NCBI GenBank assembly: GCA_028768545.1
Contig: CP054838.1
Span: forward strand, 3,087,001 to 3,151,000
Direction: 5' to 3'
DNA from: Desulfobacter sp.
Lineage (GTDB): Bacteria; Desulfobacterota; Desulfobacteria; Desulfobacterales; Desulfobacteraceae
Length of the DNA: 64,000 nt
The notes under the pieces were generated by a model. The model was not told where the DNA came from, searched no databases, and was given only the letters and a program-made list of their open reading frames with translations. A program made the translations under genes and the position numbers. Below are positions 8,715 to 18,418 of this stretch, one piece after another. Every line of letters begins with the position of its first letter. The stretch's first letter is position 1.

Positions 8715-9568
8715 TGACGATTCAATGGTTTCCCGGCCATATGCTGGAAACGAAAAACCAGCTTAAAAACAGCATTTCCAAAGTGGATGCCATTTTAGAA
8801 ATCCTGGACGCAAGGCTGCCTATATCCAGTGCAAACCCTTTTGTTACTCGCCTTGGACAGGGAAAGGCATGGCTTAAGGTACTCAATAAAACAGATCTTG
8901 CAGACCCCAAGGTTACCCAGGACTGGCTTGAGTATTTTAAATCAGAACAAAATATCAGGGCCATTGCCACCTGCGGCACCCAGGCCAGTCAGGCAGAAAA
9001 AGCTTTGGGCCAATGTGTTGACCAGGTGGTGCGGAACAAGGCCAGGAAAGCCAAGGTCATGGTGGTCGGAATTCCCAATACCGGAAAATCCACCATTTTA
9101 AATTCCCTGGCAGGAAAAAAAGTGGCCAAAACCGGTAATGTACCAGCAATTACAAGGCATCAGCAGAGAACCAGCCTAAAGAACAATATTGATATTTATG
9201 ATACACCGGGAATTTTATGGCCGGTGATTGAGCCCAAAGAGCGAGCCTTGGCCCTTGCAGCATCCGGGGCTATTTCAGATGCTGCCGTTGATTACCATGA
9301 AATCGCTTTTTTTGCAGGCACCCTTCTTCTTGAACGGTATCCTGAAAATCTTATGACCCGGTACCCGTTTCTGGATACCCTTCCCAAAGACTCCCAGGAA
9401 CTCATCGAGTCCGTTGGCCGATTTCGGGGATGTTTGAAAAAAGGGGGAATTATAAACTACCAAAAAGCATCCGAACTTATGGTCCGGGATCTTCGGTCCG
9501 GCAAAATCGGACAGATCAGTTTAGAAACTCCAAAGGACATTGAATCAGCCAATGAAATCAGCCATTAA
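8714..9568 (+). CDS. ylqF: Ribosome biogenesis GTPase YlqF/RbgA
   Basis: A circularly permuted GTPase that helps late assembly of the 50S subunit. The G motifs come in permuted order: NKTD (G4) at 58-61, then GIPNTGKS (G1) at 119-126, then DTPG (G3) at 163-166. This order is diagnostic of the YlqF/YawG group. The N-terminus WFPGHM is also typical. The length of 284 aa is normal. The ATG overlaps the stop of the preceding small membrane gene, and the next gene (prc) starts inside its 3' end. Confidence 0.95.
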   Translation: MTIQWFPGHMLETKNQLKNSISKVDAILEILDARLPISSANPFVTRLGQGKAWLKVLNKTDLADPKVTQDWLEYFKSEQNIRAIATCGTQASQAEKALGQCVDQVVRNKARKAKVMVVGIPNTGKSTILNSLAGKKVAKTGNVPAITRHQQRTSLKNNIDIYDTPGILWPVIEPKERALALAASGAISDAAVDYHEIAFFAGTLLLERYPENLMTRYPFLDTLPKDSQELIESVGRFRGCLKKGGIINYQKASELMVRDLRSGKIGQISLETPKDIESANEISH

Positions 9569-11609
9569 ATCTGTATATAGATACGGGTTAGCCCTGTTTA
9601 TTATAGTTGTTTTAACAGGGCTTTTTGTTCAGCCCTGTTTGAGCGCCGTCACATCTCTTGCGCCTCTGCCCGCACAATCCAGCCAGTGCCGGGCCATTAT
9701 CAAGGCCCTTGAGAGCACCCATTTTACCGGAAAAAAAATGGATAAGACCATGTCTGCCCAGGTATTTGACCGGTATATCAAACATCTGGACCCCAGTCGC
9801 CATCTGTTGACCCAGGCAGACTTAGATGAATTTGAGCCCTTTAAATACCTGATGTACACTTTTTTAAAAAAAGGAGATTTAGGGCCTGCCTTTGAAATTT
9901 TTAACCGTTACCAGGCCAGGGCATCCCAGCGGCTGACCCATATCATCACAATTGTGGATGACTGGGAAGATAAGATCGATCTGACCCTGGACGATACCCT
10001 TGTTATTGATCCTGATTCAAGGACCTTTGTTTCAGAACCCCAAGACCTTCTGGCCCTGTGGAAAAAGGAAATCAAAAACCATATCATCACCTTGAAAATT
10101 GACAACAAAGAGAACCAGGAGATCACCACCACCCTTAAAAAAATATATAAAAACCGGTTGAACCGTCTTTACCAGGTAAAATCCAGGGATGTATTCCAGA
10201 TTTTCATGAATGCCGCAACCGCCTGCTTTGATCCCCATACCCAATATTTCCCTCCCAGGGTATCAGAAGATTTTGACATCCAGATGAGCCTTTCCCTTGA
10301 GGGAATCGGTGCCGTACTTCAAAATGAATATGAATATACAAAAGTGGTCCGCCTTATCCCCAAAGGCCCGGCCGACAAATCCCACCTGCTCATGCCCGGA
10401 GACAAAATCATCGGGGTGGGCCAGGGTAAAAAAGGGGAAATCAAAGATACCATCGGACAGCGGATAGATGATGTTGTCAAGCTGATCCGGGGGCCAAAGA
10501 ATACCTTTGTCCGGCTTAAAATCATCCCTGCCAAAAAGACCAATGCCACGGCGACCATCAGTATCCTGCGGGACAAGGTCAAGCTTGAAGAGCAATCTGC
10601 CCAGAAAAAGACAGTGAGTATAGACTTAAACGACCGCACCTATAAGCTTGGCATAATCGAAGTACCCAATTTTTATATTGATTTCCAGGCCTATCACAAC
10701 GGGGAAAAGAACTATAAAAGCACAACCCGAGATGTTGAAAAACTTTTATTTGAACTGAAAAAAGAAAAGATAGACGGTTTGATCGTTGATCTGCGGGATA
10801 ATGGGGGGGGATCTTTAAAAGAGGCCAATGACCTGACCGGCCTTTTTCTTAAATCCGGCCCCACAGTGCAGATTAAAACCAAACACAGGATCTCCAGACT
10901 CTACGATCAGGACCCCTCCATTGCCTATACCGGTCCCTTAGTGGTATTGATGAACCGGATGAGTGCCTCTGCCTCTGAAATCTTTGCAGGGGCCATCAAA
11001 GATTATCACCGGGGCATCATTGTGGGTACCCGCAGTTTTGGAAAAGGCACGGTCCAGGAACTCAAACCCCTTGGCAATGGGCGGCTTAAACTGACCTCAG
11101 CTAAATTCTACCGTGTTTCGGGCAAAAGCACCCAGCACAAAGGCGTTGAGCCTGATATCTGGTTTCCTAAAATTTATAAGGTCAAAGAGACCGGGGAAAG
11201 TGCCTTGGACGGAGCCCTGCTCTGGGACAGAATTCTCTCAACCCGTTACAAGGCCTATCACCCTTTGCAGCCTCTCTTTGCTTTGCTTTCCGAACAATAT
11301 GAAATAAGGGCGACCAAGGCTGCCGGCATGACCTACCTTAGACAGAGAATTGATATGGCAAACTCTTTTTCAGATTTAAAAGCGCTGTCTTTGAATCTTG
11401 AAAACCGCAAAAAGATGAACCTTGAACAAACCGCCCGGGAACTGGCCCTGGAAAATGAATTTAGAATCCAAAAAGGAAAAGAGCCTTTGGATTCTCTCAA
11501 GGATGTTGATCCAAAAATCAAAGAGTTCAAAGAAATCCTTATGGAACAGACCCAATTTCTTGCTGCCGATTTTATCCGCTTATCCCGGCAGCTGGGATAT
11601 TATTGGTAA
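9552..11609 (+). CDS. prc: Tail-specific (C-terminal processing) protease Prc
   Basis: A periplasmic Ser/Lys protease of family S41 that degrades or trims proteins recognised at their C-termini. An N-terminal hydrophobic signal (YGLALFIIVVLTGLFV) is followed by a Tsp-type N-terminal domain (FDRYIKHLDPSRHLL), a PDZ domain (GIGAVLQNEYEYTKVV to MPGDKIIGVG) and the S41 core. The catalytic Ser is expected in SASASE (Ser473 from this start) and Lys in FGKGTVQ (Lys498). At 685 aa it matches E. coli Prc. The ATG at 9552 overlaps ylqF by 17 bases; a TTG at 9540, closer to AAAGGA, is an alternative start adding four residues. Confidence 0.93.
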   Translation: MKSAIKSVYRYGLALFIIVVLTGLFVQPCLSAVTSLAPLPAQSSQCRAIIKALESTHFTGKKMDKTMSAQVFDRYIKHLDPSRHLLTQADLDEFEPFKYLMYTFLKKGDLGPAFEIFNRYQARASQRLTHIITIVDDWEDKIDLTLDDTLVIDPDSRTFVSEPQDLLALWKKEIKNHIITLKIDNKENQEITTTLKKIYKNRLNRLYQVKSRDVFQIFMNAATACFDPHTQYFPPRVSEDFDIQMSLSLEGIGAVLQNEYEYTKVVRLIPKGPADKSHLLMPGDKIIGVGQGKKGEIKDTIGQRIDDVVKLIRGPKNTFVRLKIIPAKKTNATATISILRDKVKLEEQSAQKKTVSIDLNDRTYKLGIIEVPNFYIDFQAYHNGEKNYKSTTRDVEKLLFELKKEKIDGLIVDLRDNGGGSLKEANDLTGLFLKSGPTVQIKTKHRISRLYDQDPSIAYTGPLVVLMNRMSASASEIFAGAIKDYHRGIIVGTRSFGKGTVQELKPLGNGRLKLTSAKFYRVSGKSTQHKGVEPDIWFPKIYKVKETGESALDGALLWDRILSTRYKAYHPLQPLFALLSEQYEIRATKAAGMTYLRQRIDMANSFSDLKALSLNLENRKKMNLEQTARELALENEFRIQKGKEPLDSLKDVDPKIKEFKEILMEQTQFLAADFIRLSRQLGYYW

Positions 11610-11647
11610 AAAAAATAACCCATAAAAATTTAAAAAGGAGCGTATCC

Positions 11648-11929
11648 ATGGCAAAAGCCAGCGCAAGGCATATCCTGGTTGACAATGAAGATTTTTGCAA
11701 GGAACTGATCGAAAAAGTAAATGGGGGAGAAGATTTTGCCCAGCTTGCAAAACAACACTCGAAATGCCCTTCAGGAGCCAGAGGCGGTAACCTTGGACAA
11801 TTCGGCCCGGGGCAGATGGTCCCTGAATTTGATACAGTGGTGTTTAATGAAAGTGTGGGCGTGGCCCATGGCCCTGTAAAAACCAGTTTTGGATTTCACA
11901 TTGTCGAAATCACCAGCCGGGAAGATTAA
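11648..11929 (+). CDS. ppiC: Parvulin-type peptidyl-prolyl isomerase PpiC
   Basis: A single-domain parvulin of 93 aa, the same length as E. coli PpiC, catalysing cis-trans isomerisation at prolines. Family motifs run from ARHILV at the start through LAKQHSKCPSGARGGNLG and FGPGQMVPEFD to the end SFGFHIVEI. There is no signal peptide, so it is cytoplasmic. The ATG at 11648 has an ideal AAGGAG ribosome binding site 7 bases upstream; earlier in-frame codons at 11603 overlap prc and are not favoured. A GC-rich hairpin with a short T-run follows the gene. Confidence 0.95.
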   Translation: MAKASARHILVDNEDFCKELIEKVNGGEDFAQLAKQHSKCPSGARGGNLGQFGPGQMVPEFDTVVFNESVGVAHGPVKTSFGFHIVEITSRED

Positions 11930-11938
11930 TTTTTGTTC

Positions 11939-11972
11939 CCCCTGTGAGCAGACTGCTGACAGGGGGCTTTTC
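11939..11972 (+). terminator. Hairpin after ppiC, probable terminator
   Basis: CCCCCTGT and ACAGGGGG form a strong stem, capped by CAG/CTG, followed by CTTTT. It ends a few bases before the AsmA-like ATG at 11983. A GTG inside the stem (11944) is therefore unlikely to be a start codon. The U-run is short, so termination may be partial. Confidence 0.55.
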
Positions 11973-11982
11973 GACCTGCCCC

Positions 11983-14900
11983 ATGACTCCTGAAAAAAAA
12001 AACATAAAACGGATTGCCGTCTATACCACAGGGCTAATCCTTGTCCTGTTGATTGCCGCCCCTCTGGTCATCGAACCTTTTTTAAACTCCCCCCCTGTTA
12101 AAGCCCGATCAATCTGGGAAATTAAAAAAATTTCCCAGATTGATGTTTTGCCTGATGACATTGAGTTTTTCATCGCCCCCCTTCCGGGGCTCCGGTTTTT
12201 AAATCTGGATATTCCCCTGAATCAGGAAATGAGCCTGGCCATAAAGCAATTGGAAGTTAAAATTGACCTGAGCCAGCTGCTCAAGCGTAAAATTGCAGTC
12301 AGCCAGATTCTTATGGACAACCCGGATCTTAAATATTCTCCGAAAACGCCCAGCCCTTCTAAACCATCCGGGCCATCCCATCTTTTCCACACGCCTCTGC
12401 AGATGCCCGACCAGACCATCGAGCGGTTGTTTACCCTTTTTCCGGACAGTCAGGACGATCTTGAAATCATTATCAACCAGGCGCAGACAGATTATTTCGC
12501 CTTGATGGATGCACGATTTCAGGTCTTTAAAGATAATCGATCCCTAAAATTCAACGCCAGAATAAAAGAGGTGGATCTTAAAAAAGACCAGATATCGTCA
12601 TTTGACCTGTCCATGAACGATCAGGTCCAAAGAATCAGGGTTCAGGATATTTTTTTAACTCTCAGCCTTGACCGGGACAACACCCTGTCAGGCAAAATCA
12701 GACTGAACCGTCCCCAAATCACCCTGTCTGGCCAGGGTCCGGCCCTGGCAGCAGAAGACCTCAACATTGGATTTTCCCTGTCAAAGGATCATATGACCGC
12801 CGCGCTTGAGCCGGCCGTGATCACCTATCCCAAAGCCCGTGTATCCATTGATTTTTCAGACAATCAAAACGATAAAAAAACAGCTGTGACCTTTAAGGGC
12901 AAGGATATTGATATTGGTCAGGCACGAGAGGTCTACCTGGACCTGCTCAAGGGAAACCAGGTGATTGATATCCTGTTTGACATTCTCAGGGGGGGGACGG
13001 CAAAAGAAATTGTTGTCGGATTCAAAGCCCAAAGCCTTTTGAAGCTGTTTGACGGTAACAACCTTGAGCTGGACGGAAATGCGGAATCTGCAATTGTAAA
13101 AATACCTGAAGTCCCCCTGATTGTTGACACGGTTTTTGGCAGGGCAAGGGTTGACAAAGGAATTTTGCACATAGAAAATCCAACGGGTAAAATAGGGTCA
13201 ACACGCCTAGACAGCGGGACCCTTGACATTGATCTTCGCCAGGATGATATCGTCCCGTTCAAGGGCAGATTTCAATTAAACACTGGCCTTGATGAACTGC
13301 CCCAAACCCTTATTTCCCTTTTGCCCGGCACCCAGCTTGCCAAGGAACTTGAACAGGTTTCCCAGGTCCAGGGTCGTGCCGATGCGGTTTTAGAGCTGGA
13401 AATGCCTGAAAACAACACCCCGTTAAAGGTCAGGGTCTGGGCAAAAAATATTAATGCCCGGGCCAGGTACCGCCGGGTTCCTCTGCCCATCCGTATTGAC
13501 ACGGGTCAATTCCACTATGAACCTGAAAGCATCGTCATTTCAAACATAAAAGGCCAATTGGGAACAAGCCCCATAAAAGACCTTTTTGCAAAAATAACCA
13601 ATCTTGAACAGGCCCCTGTTTTAACAATAAAAAATGCAAATGCCCGGCTGAATATAGCCCAGTTCATGCCATGGATCAAAAAACAACCCTCTATAATGGA
13701 CCTTGTCTCTCCTGCACAGGCGCTTGACGGAACCCTGATTGTGGACCAGATGACCATGGAAGGCCCCATGTTCAGTCCGGACCAATGGCAGTTTGATATC
13801 CAAGGGTCAGGCAGTGAGATTTGTGTTAAATTTCAAAATAAAGATTTTTCCATTGAAAATCTTTCAGGACAATTTCAAACCGACCAGGACAATCTCAACG
13901 TTTCCTTGGGCACCGCTAAAATCACGGATATCTCATGGCTGGACATGAGGATTGACCCAAAGGCTCTCTCAAGCGTGGCCCTGCCCCTTCAACTCATCAA
14001 GGGGAGCATCAAAAAAAACAGGGGCAAAGATTTTTTCCACGCCGGAGTTTCAAGTCCGGGCGGACCTGAAATTTATATTGATTTCACAGGCGAATCCCTC
14101 TCCGATTTGGTGCCTTCCCTTGTGAGGATGAAAGACAAAGAGACCAGCAACGCCACAATCATTGTTAACCCGAATCCCAAACAGCCCATCTTCACATTTG
14201 ATGGAACCCTTAACACAAAGAGCCTTGAAAAATGCCTGGTGCCCGGGTCTTTTCTTTTTCAAAAGCTATTATCCCTGACAGGGAAAAACCCCTTCAACCT
14301 TTCAATGGATCCTGAAAAAAACCTTTATGCCACAGCCCGGCAGATCAACCTTGACGCCCTGATGGGCGAAGGTCGGAAGACCGATTCCAAAAAGAAAAAA
14401 AACACGACAAAAAACCGTGCCCTGATCTCCCATAAAAATATGAGGGTTAAGGCGGACGCCCTGATTTATAAAGAAAAAACCTTTCATGGGGTAAATGCCG
14501 ATATTTCCTTTGACCCTGAAAAAACAAAAGTTCAAATCCGTCATGCCCAATTATGCAGCCTGATCACCAAGGGATATGTGGATATCTTTCACAACACCTC
14601 TGAAATTGCCAGCGATTTTGAAATCATTTCCAATGAAAAGGAAGATATTTCCCTGATGCTAGGTTGCCTGTTTGGCACCCAGAGTGTCATTGAGGGCAGT
14701 TATCGCTTTAACGGCAAATTATCCGGCAAAGCCGATGCTCATCTTATCACCGCCCGTCAAAACGGCACAATAGACTTTAAGGCCGAATCCGGACGGATAT
14801 TCAAGGCCACGATCTTATCCCGGGTATTGTCCGTGTTAAATGTTTTGGGTGATACGTATCTGCAGCAGCTCGGATTCGGATACAAAACCCTAACCCTTAA

Positions 14901-15255
14901 AGCCGAAGTAAAAGATAGTATCATCCATATTAAAAAAGCCTATATTGACGCCGATAATATGGCCATCATTGCCAGCGGGTGGATTGATCCTTTAAAGGAT
15001 AAACTGGACCTGACCATTTTAGTGGCGCCATTTAAAACCATAGATACCATTATCCAGCATATCCCGGTGGTAAACACCATTTTGAGCGGGCGCCTGGTCT
15101 CCTTTCCGGCAAAAGCATCGGGAAAAATCTCAGACCCCAAGGTCATCCCGCTTCATCCATCGGCTGTCGGTAAAGGACTTGTCAACCTTTTCGGAGATCT
15201 GATCAAGGCGCCTGTCAGGCTCATTGAAGGAACAAAAAAGAATGACCAAAAATAA
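11983..15255 (+). CDS. AsmA-like / YhdP-type large envelope protein
   Basis: The 1090-aa protein has one N-terminal membrane anchor (about 8-30, IAVYTTGLILVLLIAAPLVI) followed by a long periplasmic region of repeated beta-rich segments. The C-terminal part (LDLTILVAPFKTIDTIIQHI to VPLHPSAVGKGL-like motifs near the end) matches the AsmA-like C-terminal domain. Proteins of this superfamily (AsmA, TamB, YhdP) are thought to bridge inner and outer membrane and move phospholipids. The upstream GTG (11944) lies in the ppiC terminator stem, so I use the ATG at 11983, although no strong ribosome binding site is visible. The 3' end overlaps the thioesterase gene by 14 bases, indicating coupling. Confidence 0.75.
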   Translation: MTPEKKNIKRIAVYTTGLILVLLIAAPLVIEPFLNSPPVKARSIWEIKKISQIDVLPDDIEFFIAPLPGLRFLNLDIPLNQEMSLAIKQLEVKIDLSQLLKRKIAVSQILMDNPDLKYSPKTPSPSKPSGPSHLFHTPLQMPDQTIERLFTLFPDSQDDLEIIINQAQTDYFALMDARFQVFKDNRSLKFNARIKEVDLKKDQISSFDLSMNDQVQRIRVQDIFLTLSLDRDNTLSGKIRLNRPQITLSGQGPALAAEDLNIGFSLSKDHMTAALEPAVITYPKARVSIDFSDNQNDKKTAVTFKGKDIDIGQAREVYLDLLKGNQVIDILFDILRGGTAKEIVVGFKAQSLLKLFDGNNLELDGNAESAIVKIPEVPLIVDTVFGRARVDKGILHIENPTGKIGSTRLDSGTLDIDLRQDDIVPFKGRFQLNTGLDELPQTLISLLPGTQLAKELEQVSQVQGRADAVLELEMPENNTPLKVRVWAKNINARARYRRVPLPIRIDTGQFHYEPESIVISNIKGQLGTSPIKDLFAKITNLEQAPVLTIKNANARLNIAQFMPWIKKQPSIMDLVSPAQALDGTLIVDQMTMEGPMFSPDQWQFDIQGSGSEICVKFQNKDFSIENLSGQFQTDQDNLNVSLGTAKITDISWLDMRIDPKALSSVALPLQLIKGSIKKNRGKDFFHAGVSSPGGPEIYIDFTGESLSDLVPSLVRMKDKETSNATIIVNPNPKQPIFTFDGTLNTKSLEKCLVPGSFLFQKLLSLTGKNPFNLSMDPEKNLYATARQINLDALMGEGRKTDSKKKKNTTKNRALISHKNMRVKADALIYKEKTFHGVNADISFDPEKTKVQIRHAQLCSLITKGYVDIFHNTSEIASDFEIISNEKEDISLMLGCLFGTQSVIEGSYRFNGKLSGKADAHLITARQNGTIDFKAESGRIFKATILSRVLSVLNVLGDTYLQQLGFGYKTLTLKAEVKDSIIHIKKAYIDADNMAIIASGWIDPLKDKLDLTILVAPFKTIDTIIQHIPVVNTILSGRLVSFPAKASGKISDPKVIPLHPSAVGKGLVNLFGDLIKAPVRLIEGTKKNDQK

Positions 15256-16024
15256 TATTTTTTCCTGCCACCTGGACCTGCCCTACTCAGCTGTAAATGC
15301 CAACGGCAGGGTCAAGGTAGACTGGCTGCTCAATGCGTTTCAGGATGCAGCCTCACAGCAATGCCACACCCTGGGCATCTCAGGCTTTGATATGGCCAAA
15401 AAACAGCTTAAATGGGTGGTGGCCCAGTATAAAATTAATATCCATGACCAGATCCCCTGGCTGGCTCCCCTGACCCTGAGTACCTGGCGGGCCCCATGGA
15501 AAAATCTGTACGAAATCCGCGGTTTTTCCATGGGGATAAATTCCAAACCGCCTCTGGTGACCGCAGAGAGTATATGGATACTGACCAAGGCATCAAATGG
15601 TAAACCGGTCAGGCTCAAGCCCTATATGCCTGAGATATTAATGCAGGATACGGCCGAGCCCGCAGAATTGATAAAACCCAAAGACGATTTTGGTGAATAC
15701 CAGCATGAGGCTATTTTTCCGGTTCAATTTATTGATCTTGACCTGAACCAGCACGTAAATAACCGGGTCTATCTCAGGTGGGCTGTGGAATCCTTGCCTG
15801 ATCCCTATTGTTTTGAATATACCCCGGTAACCTGTGAGGTGATATACAGAAAAGAAGGATTATTCAAAGATAAAATCTCAAGCCGAATTCGAATGATTTT
15901 TTCAGATTCAGGGCTGACCACCCATCATTCCATACGAAAAACAGCCACCCAAGAGGAACTTGCAAGACTCACCCTTTGCTGGAAAAAATTTACCTTACAA
16001 AATCTATTTAACAATCATGAATGA
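15242..16024 (+). CDS. Acyl-ACP thioesterase (FatA/FatB-like, double hotdog)
   Basis: The enzyme hydrolyses acyl-ACP to release free fatty acid. The second hotdog repeat carries DLDLNQHVNN at 165-174, the Asn/His active-site signature of plant and bacterial acyl-ACP thioesterases, followed by VYLRWAVESLP as in FatA/FatB. At 260 aa it fits bacterial members. The ATG at 15242 has GAAGGAA about 10 bases upstream; a TTG at 15224 is less likely. It overlaps the AsmA-like gene upstream and recX downstream. Chain-length preference cannot be read from the sequence. Confidence 0.85.
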   Translation: MTKNNIFSCHLDLPYSAVNANGRVKVDWLLNAFQDAASQQCHTLGISGFDMAKKQLKWVVAQYKINIHDQIPWLAPLTLSTWRAPWKNLYEIRGFSMGINSKPPLVTAESIWILTKASNGKPVRLKPYMPEILMQDTAEPAELIKPKDDFGEYQHEAIFPVQFIDLDLNQHVNNRVYLRWAVESLPDPYCFEYTPVTCEVIYRKEGLFKDKISSRIRMIFSDSGLTTHHSIRKTATQEELARLTLCWKKFTLQNLFNNHE

Positions 16025-16475
16025 CCCCTATTCAAAGGCATTCAACCTGGCCTTAAGAAATCTGTCCAGGCGTGCCAAAACCATATTTGAAATCAAATTA
16101 GTTCTCTCTTCCAAGGGGGTTGAACCCATGGTCACAGAAGAGGTTGTTCAGCGGTTGGTTGAATTAAACTATCTGGATGACAAAGCCTTTGCCCGCCAAT
16201 TTATTGACAACCGAATCAGATTCAAGCCCAAATCAACCTTTGCGCTGGGATATGAGCTCTCGTGCAAAGGTGTGGCCCCCTCTATTGCAGACGAACTGCT
16301 CAGCTCACTGGACAATACTCAACTTGCCTTTAATGCTGTGGACCGAAAGCAGAGCCAATGGCAGCACCTGGATCAGGATGCCTGTAAGAAAAAACTCATG
16401 AATTATCTTCGGTACAGAGGCTTTGACCATGGCGTCTGCCAGGCAGCCTGGCAACGGTTCCTAAAGAATAAATAA
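16017..16475 (+). CDS. recX: RecX family regulatory protein
   Basis: RecX modulates RecA filaments. The 152-aa protein has three tandem three-helix repeats typical of the family, for example ALRNLSRRAKTIFEIKLVL near the N-terminus, LNYLDDKAFARQFIDNR in the middle and KKLMNYLRYRGFDHG near the end. The start ATG overlaps the thioesterase stop by 8 bases (ATGAATGA). recA is not adjacent, unlike in many bacteria. A weak AT-rich hairpin downstream may end the operon. Confidence 0.88.
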   Translation: MNDPYSKAFNLALRNLSRRAKTIFEIKLVLSSKGVEPMVTEEVVQRLVELNYLDDKAFARQFIDNRIRFKPKSTFALGYELSCKGVAPSIADELLSSLDNTQLAFNAVDRKQSQWQHLDQDACKKKLMNYLRYRGFDHGVCQAAWQRFLKNK

Positions 16476-16484
16476 ATTCTCATT

Positions 16485-16531
16485 TTAGGAAAAAATTTCA
16501 CCAATATATTACTTTATTTTCCTAATTTTAT
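16485..16531 (+). terminator. Possible terminator after recX (AT-rich)
   Basis: TTAGGAAAA and TTTTCCTAA can pair across a 23-base loop, followed by a short T-rich stretch. It is weak and mostly AT, and is supported mainly by its position at the end of the operon. Confidence 0.28.
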
Positions 16532-16640
16532 CATTATTTCCGCCTGTCTCAGATGGATAGGGTCTTGGTTCTATCCTTATCCCGCTTATTTTATCAACAA
16601 AAAGAACACCTTTTATTTGTCTCAAGGTTTGGACAAAAAC

Positions 16641-16656
16641 TGGCACGAATACTGCA
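16641..16656 (+). promoter_or_regulatory. Sigma-54 promoter upstream of PilZ gene
   Basis: TGGCACGAATACTGCA matches the -24/-12 consensus TGGCAC-N5-TTGCA at every position except one (C for T). The invariant GG and GC are correctly spaced. Transcription would start near 16667, about 35 bases before the PilZ ATG. Confidence 0.65.
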
Positions 16657-16701
16657 TTTTTCATTTTTAAAATTATAAACACCACCACAAAGGACGTGCT
16701 T

Positions 16702-17118
16702 ATGGTTGGCAGAAAAAGAACAATAGAAAGGCGAAGAAACAAAAGATACAAAGCGGTTGAAGGGGCATATGCAGCCATCAGCCCGAACTCCCATAAACTG
16801 GGCCAGATCATTGATATTAGTATGGGAGGCCTTTGTTTCAAATATATTGACACTTCAAATGAAACAGACCCGGTTCAGCCGGCTGCCGAAGATGCCATAT
16901 TTTTAAGCAGCATGGGGTATTATGTGGGAGATCTCCCTTTTAAAACCGTTTCAGACTATGAAATGACAAACGCCCCCTCCTTTAGTTCAATGAAAGTCAG
17001 AAAACGTCATCTTCGGTTTACAGACCTTACATTCAAACAATTGTTTGATCTGGACTACTATCTGAGAAATAATGTCACAGAACAAATTGAACGGCTTCCG
17101 GATCAATACCGGTCCTGA
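16702..17118 (+). CDS. PilZ domain protein (c-di-GMP receptor)
   Basis: A 138-aa cytoplasmic protein with the two PilZ nucleotide-binding signatures: an Arg-rich RRNKR at 11-15 (RxxxR) and DISMGG at 38-43 ([D/N]xSxxG). The rest shows no output domain, so it probably acts by binding a partner. AAAGGA is 7 bases before the ATG at 16702, which I prefer over the GTG at 16696. The gene is monocistronic: a sigma-54-type promoter precedes it and a strong terminator follows. A diguanylate cyclase in this window (35639-36667) could feed it, but that is only a guess. Confidence 0.88.
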   Translation: MVGRKRTIERRRNKRYKAVEGAYAAISPNSHKLGQIIDISMGGLCFKYIDTSNETDPVQPAAEDAIFLSSMGYYVGDLPFKTVSDYEMTNAPSFSSMKVRKRHLRFTDLTFKQLFDLDYYLRNNVTEQIERLPDQYRS

Positions 17119-17128
17119 TACAAACGCA

Positions 17129-17172
17129 AAAACGCCTTTGCCCTGACTTTTTTCAGAACAAAGGCGTTTTTA
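17129..17172 (+). terminator. Rho-independent terminator after PilZ gene
   Basis: AACGCCTTTG and CAAAGGCGTT form a 10-bp stem around an 18-base loop, followed by a T-run. The A-run on the other side could let it also serve the convergent M16 gene. Confidence 0.85.
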
Positions 17173-18410
17173 TGGTCATGCCTGTTGAGCCACCCAAGCT
17201 TGCCTTTCCGTCTGTATCAGGGTGTGGCGTTACAGCGTCTGCCCTGAGTCTCTTGGAGGGCCAACCTTTCTGATTGTTGCAAGGCCCAAGGTTATTCTCC
17301 CGTCTTGGGTAAAATAACAATTAATGCACGGTCCTGGGCCTGAATAAATTGTCCGGCCACCCGGGTCACATCCCCAAGGGTAATATTTGAGTACCCCTTG
17401 ACCAGGTCAAGGGCCCAGTCCAGGCGTTCTGGATGACGAAACGAGTCCGCCATGACCGAATTGAGCCAATAATTGTTACTCTGCCTGAGTACAGCCAGAT
17501 GATTAATCAATGGGGCCTTGACAAGAGACAATTCTTCCGGGGTCACTCCGTTTTCAACCAGATCCTTAATCATCAGGTCTATTTGCTCTTTGACGGCTTG
17601 TACGGATTTGGGTGAAACATTCACCACAAAATTCATTACCCCGTATCCCTTAAATGCCAAAGAAGGATGATTATATACATAGGGAGAATAAGAGGCACCA
17701 AGAGTTTCACGAACGGTTTTTCTCAACCGTTCGGAAAAAACCCGTGAAAGCACAGACAAGGTTCTGGTCTGCTTGATATTCCAAAAATCATCAGTTAAAA
17801 ATCCAACCCTGACCATCCCCTTGTCTATTTTGCTATCAAGATTAAAAGTACGGGTGTCTCCTTTGGGAAACGGCAAAGACTCTTTTGGCAGGGTCTCTGA
17901 AACCGGCTTGCGGTCTTCCAGAGCCCCCAAATAGGTTTTAGCAAGCACCTCAAAGGCTGATACATCAAAATCTCCCACAATGAAGACTTCCAAAGGGCTG
18001 GATTCAAATGCGGGTCTCAGCCAGGACTCAATATCATCCATGGTCATCTTTTGAATCCTGTCTGGATCTTCAAGACCGAACCGAAGATCCCCGCCTGCCA
18101 GAAACCTGTTTCCCAAAATTTTCATCACCCCGTCAGGGGGCCGCTTTAAAGCATTGTAATTTTGACGGTAACGGGTCTTGGCAAGATCAAGGCTTTTCTC
18201 TCTGAATCCCGGATCTTTTAGATAGGCATAAAGCAGTTGAAAAAAAAGCGTTGCCTCCTTGGGGGGTGCACTGCCCCCCAAGGCACAATAGGTCTGGTCA
18301 ATCTGAAAACCAAGACGGACTTCTTTTCCGGCAAGAGCCGCCTCCAGCTCATCCATGTCCATATTCCCCAGCCCGCTTTGCCCCACGGCAGATTCGACAA
18401 GGGGAGTTAA

Positions 18411-18418
18411 TCCTTGCA
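18411..18418. repeat. Target-site duplication of ISL3 copy 1 (left)
   Basis: TCCTTGCA, repeated at 19785-19792. Eight bases is the usual duplication for ISL3 elements. Confidence 0.92.

Noticed and set aside
11944..11982. GTG start of the AsmA-like gene at 11944
   Set aside because: The codon lies inside the ppiC terminator stem, and the resulting N-terminal residues do not look like part of the membrane signal.
16509..16853. Open frame on the minus strand across the PilZ promoter
   Set aside because: It overlaps the PilZ start and the sigma-54 site antisense, with no ribosome binding site or recognisable motif.
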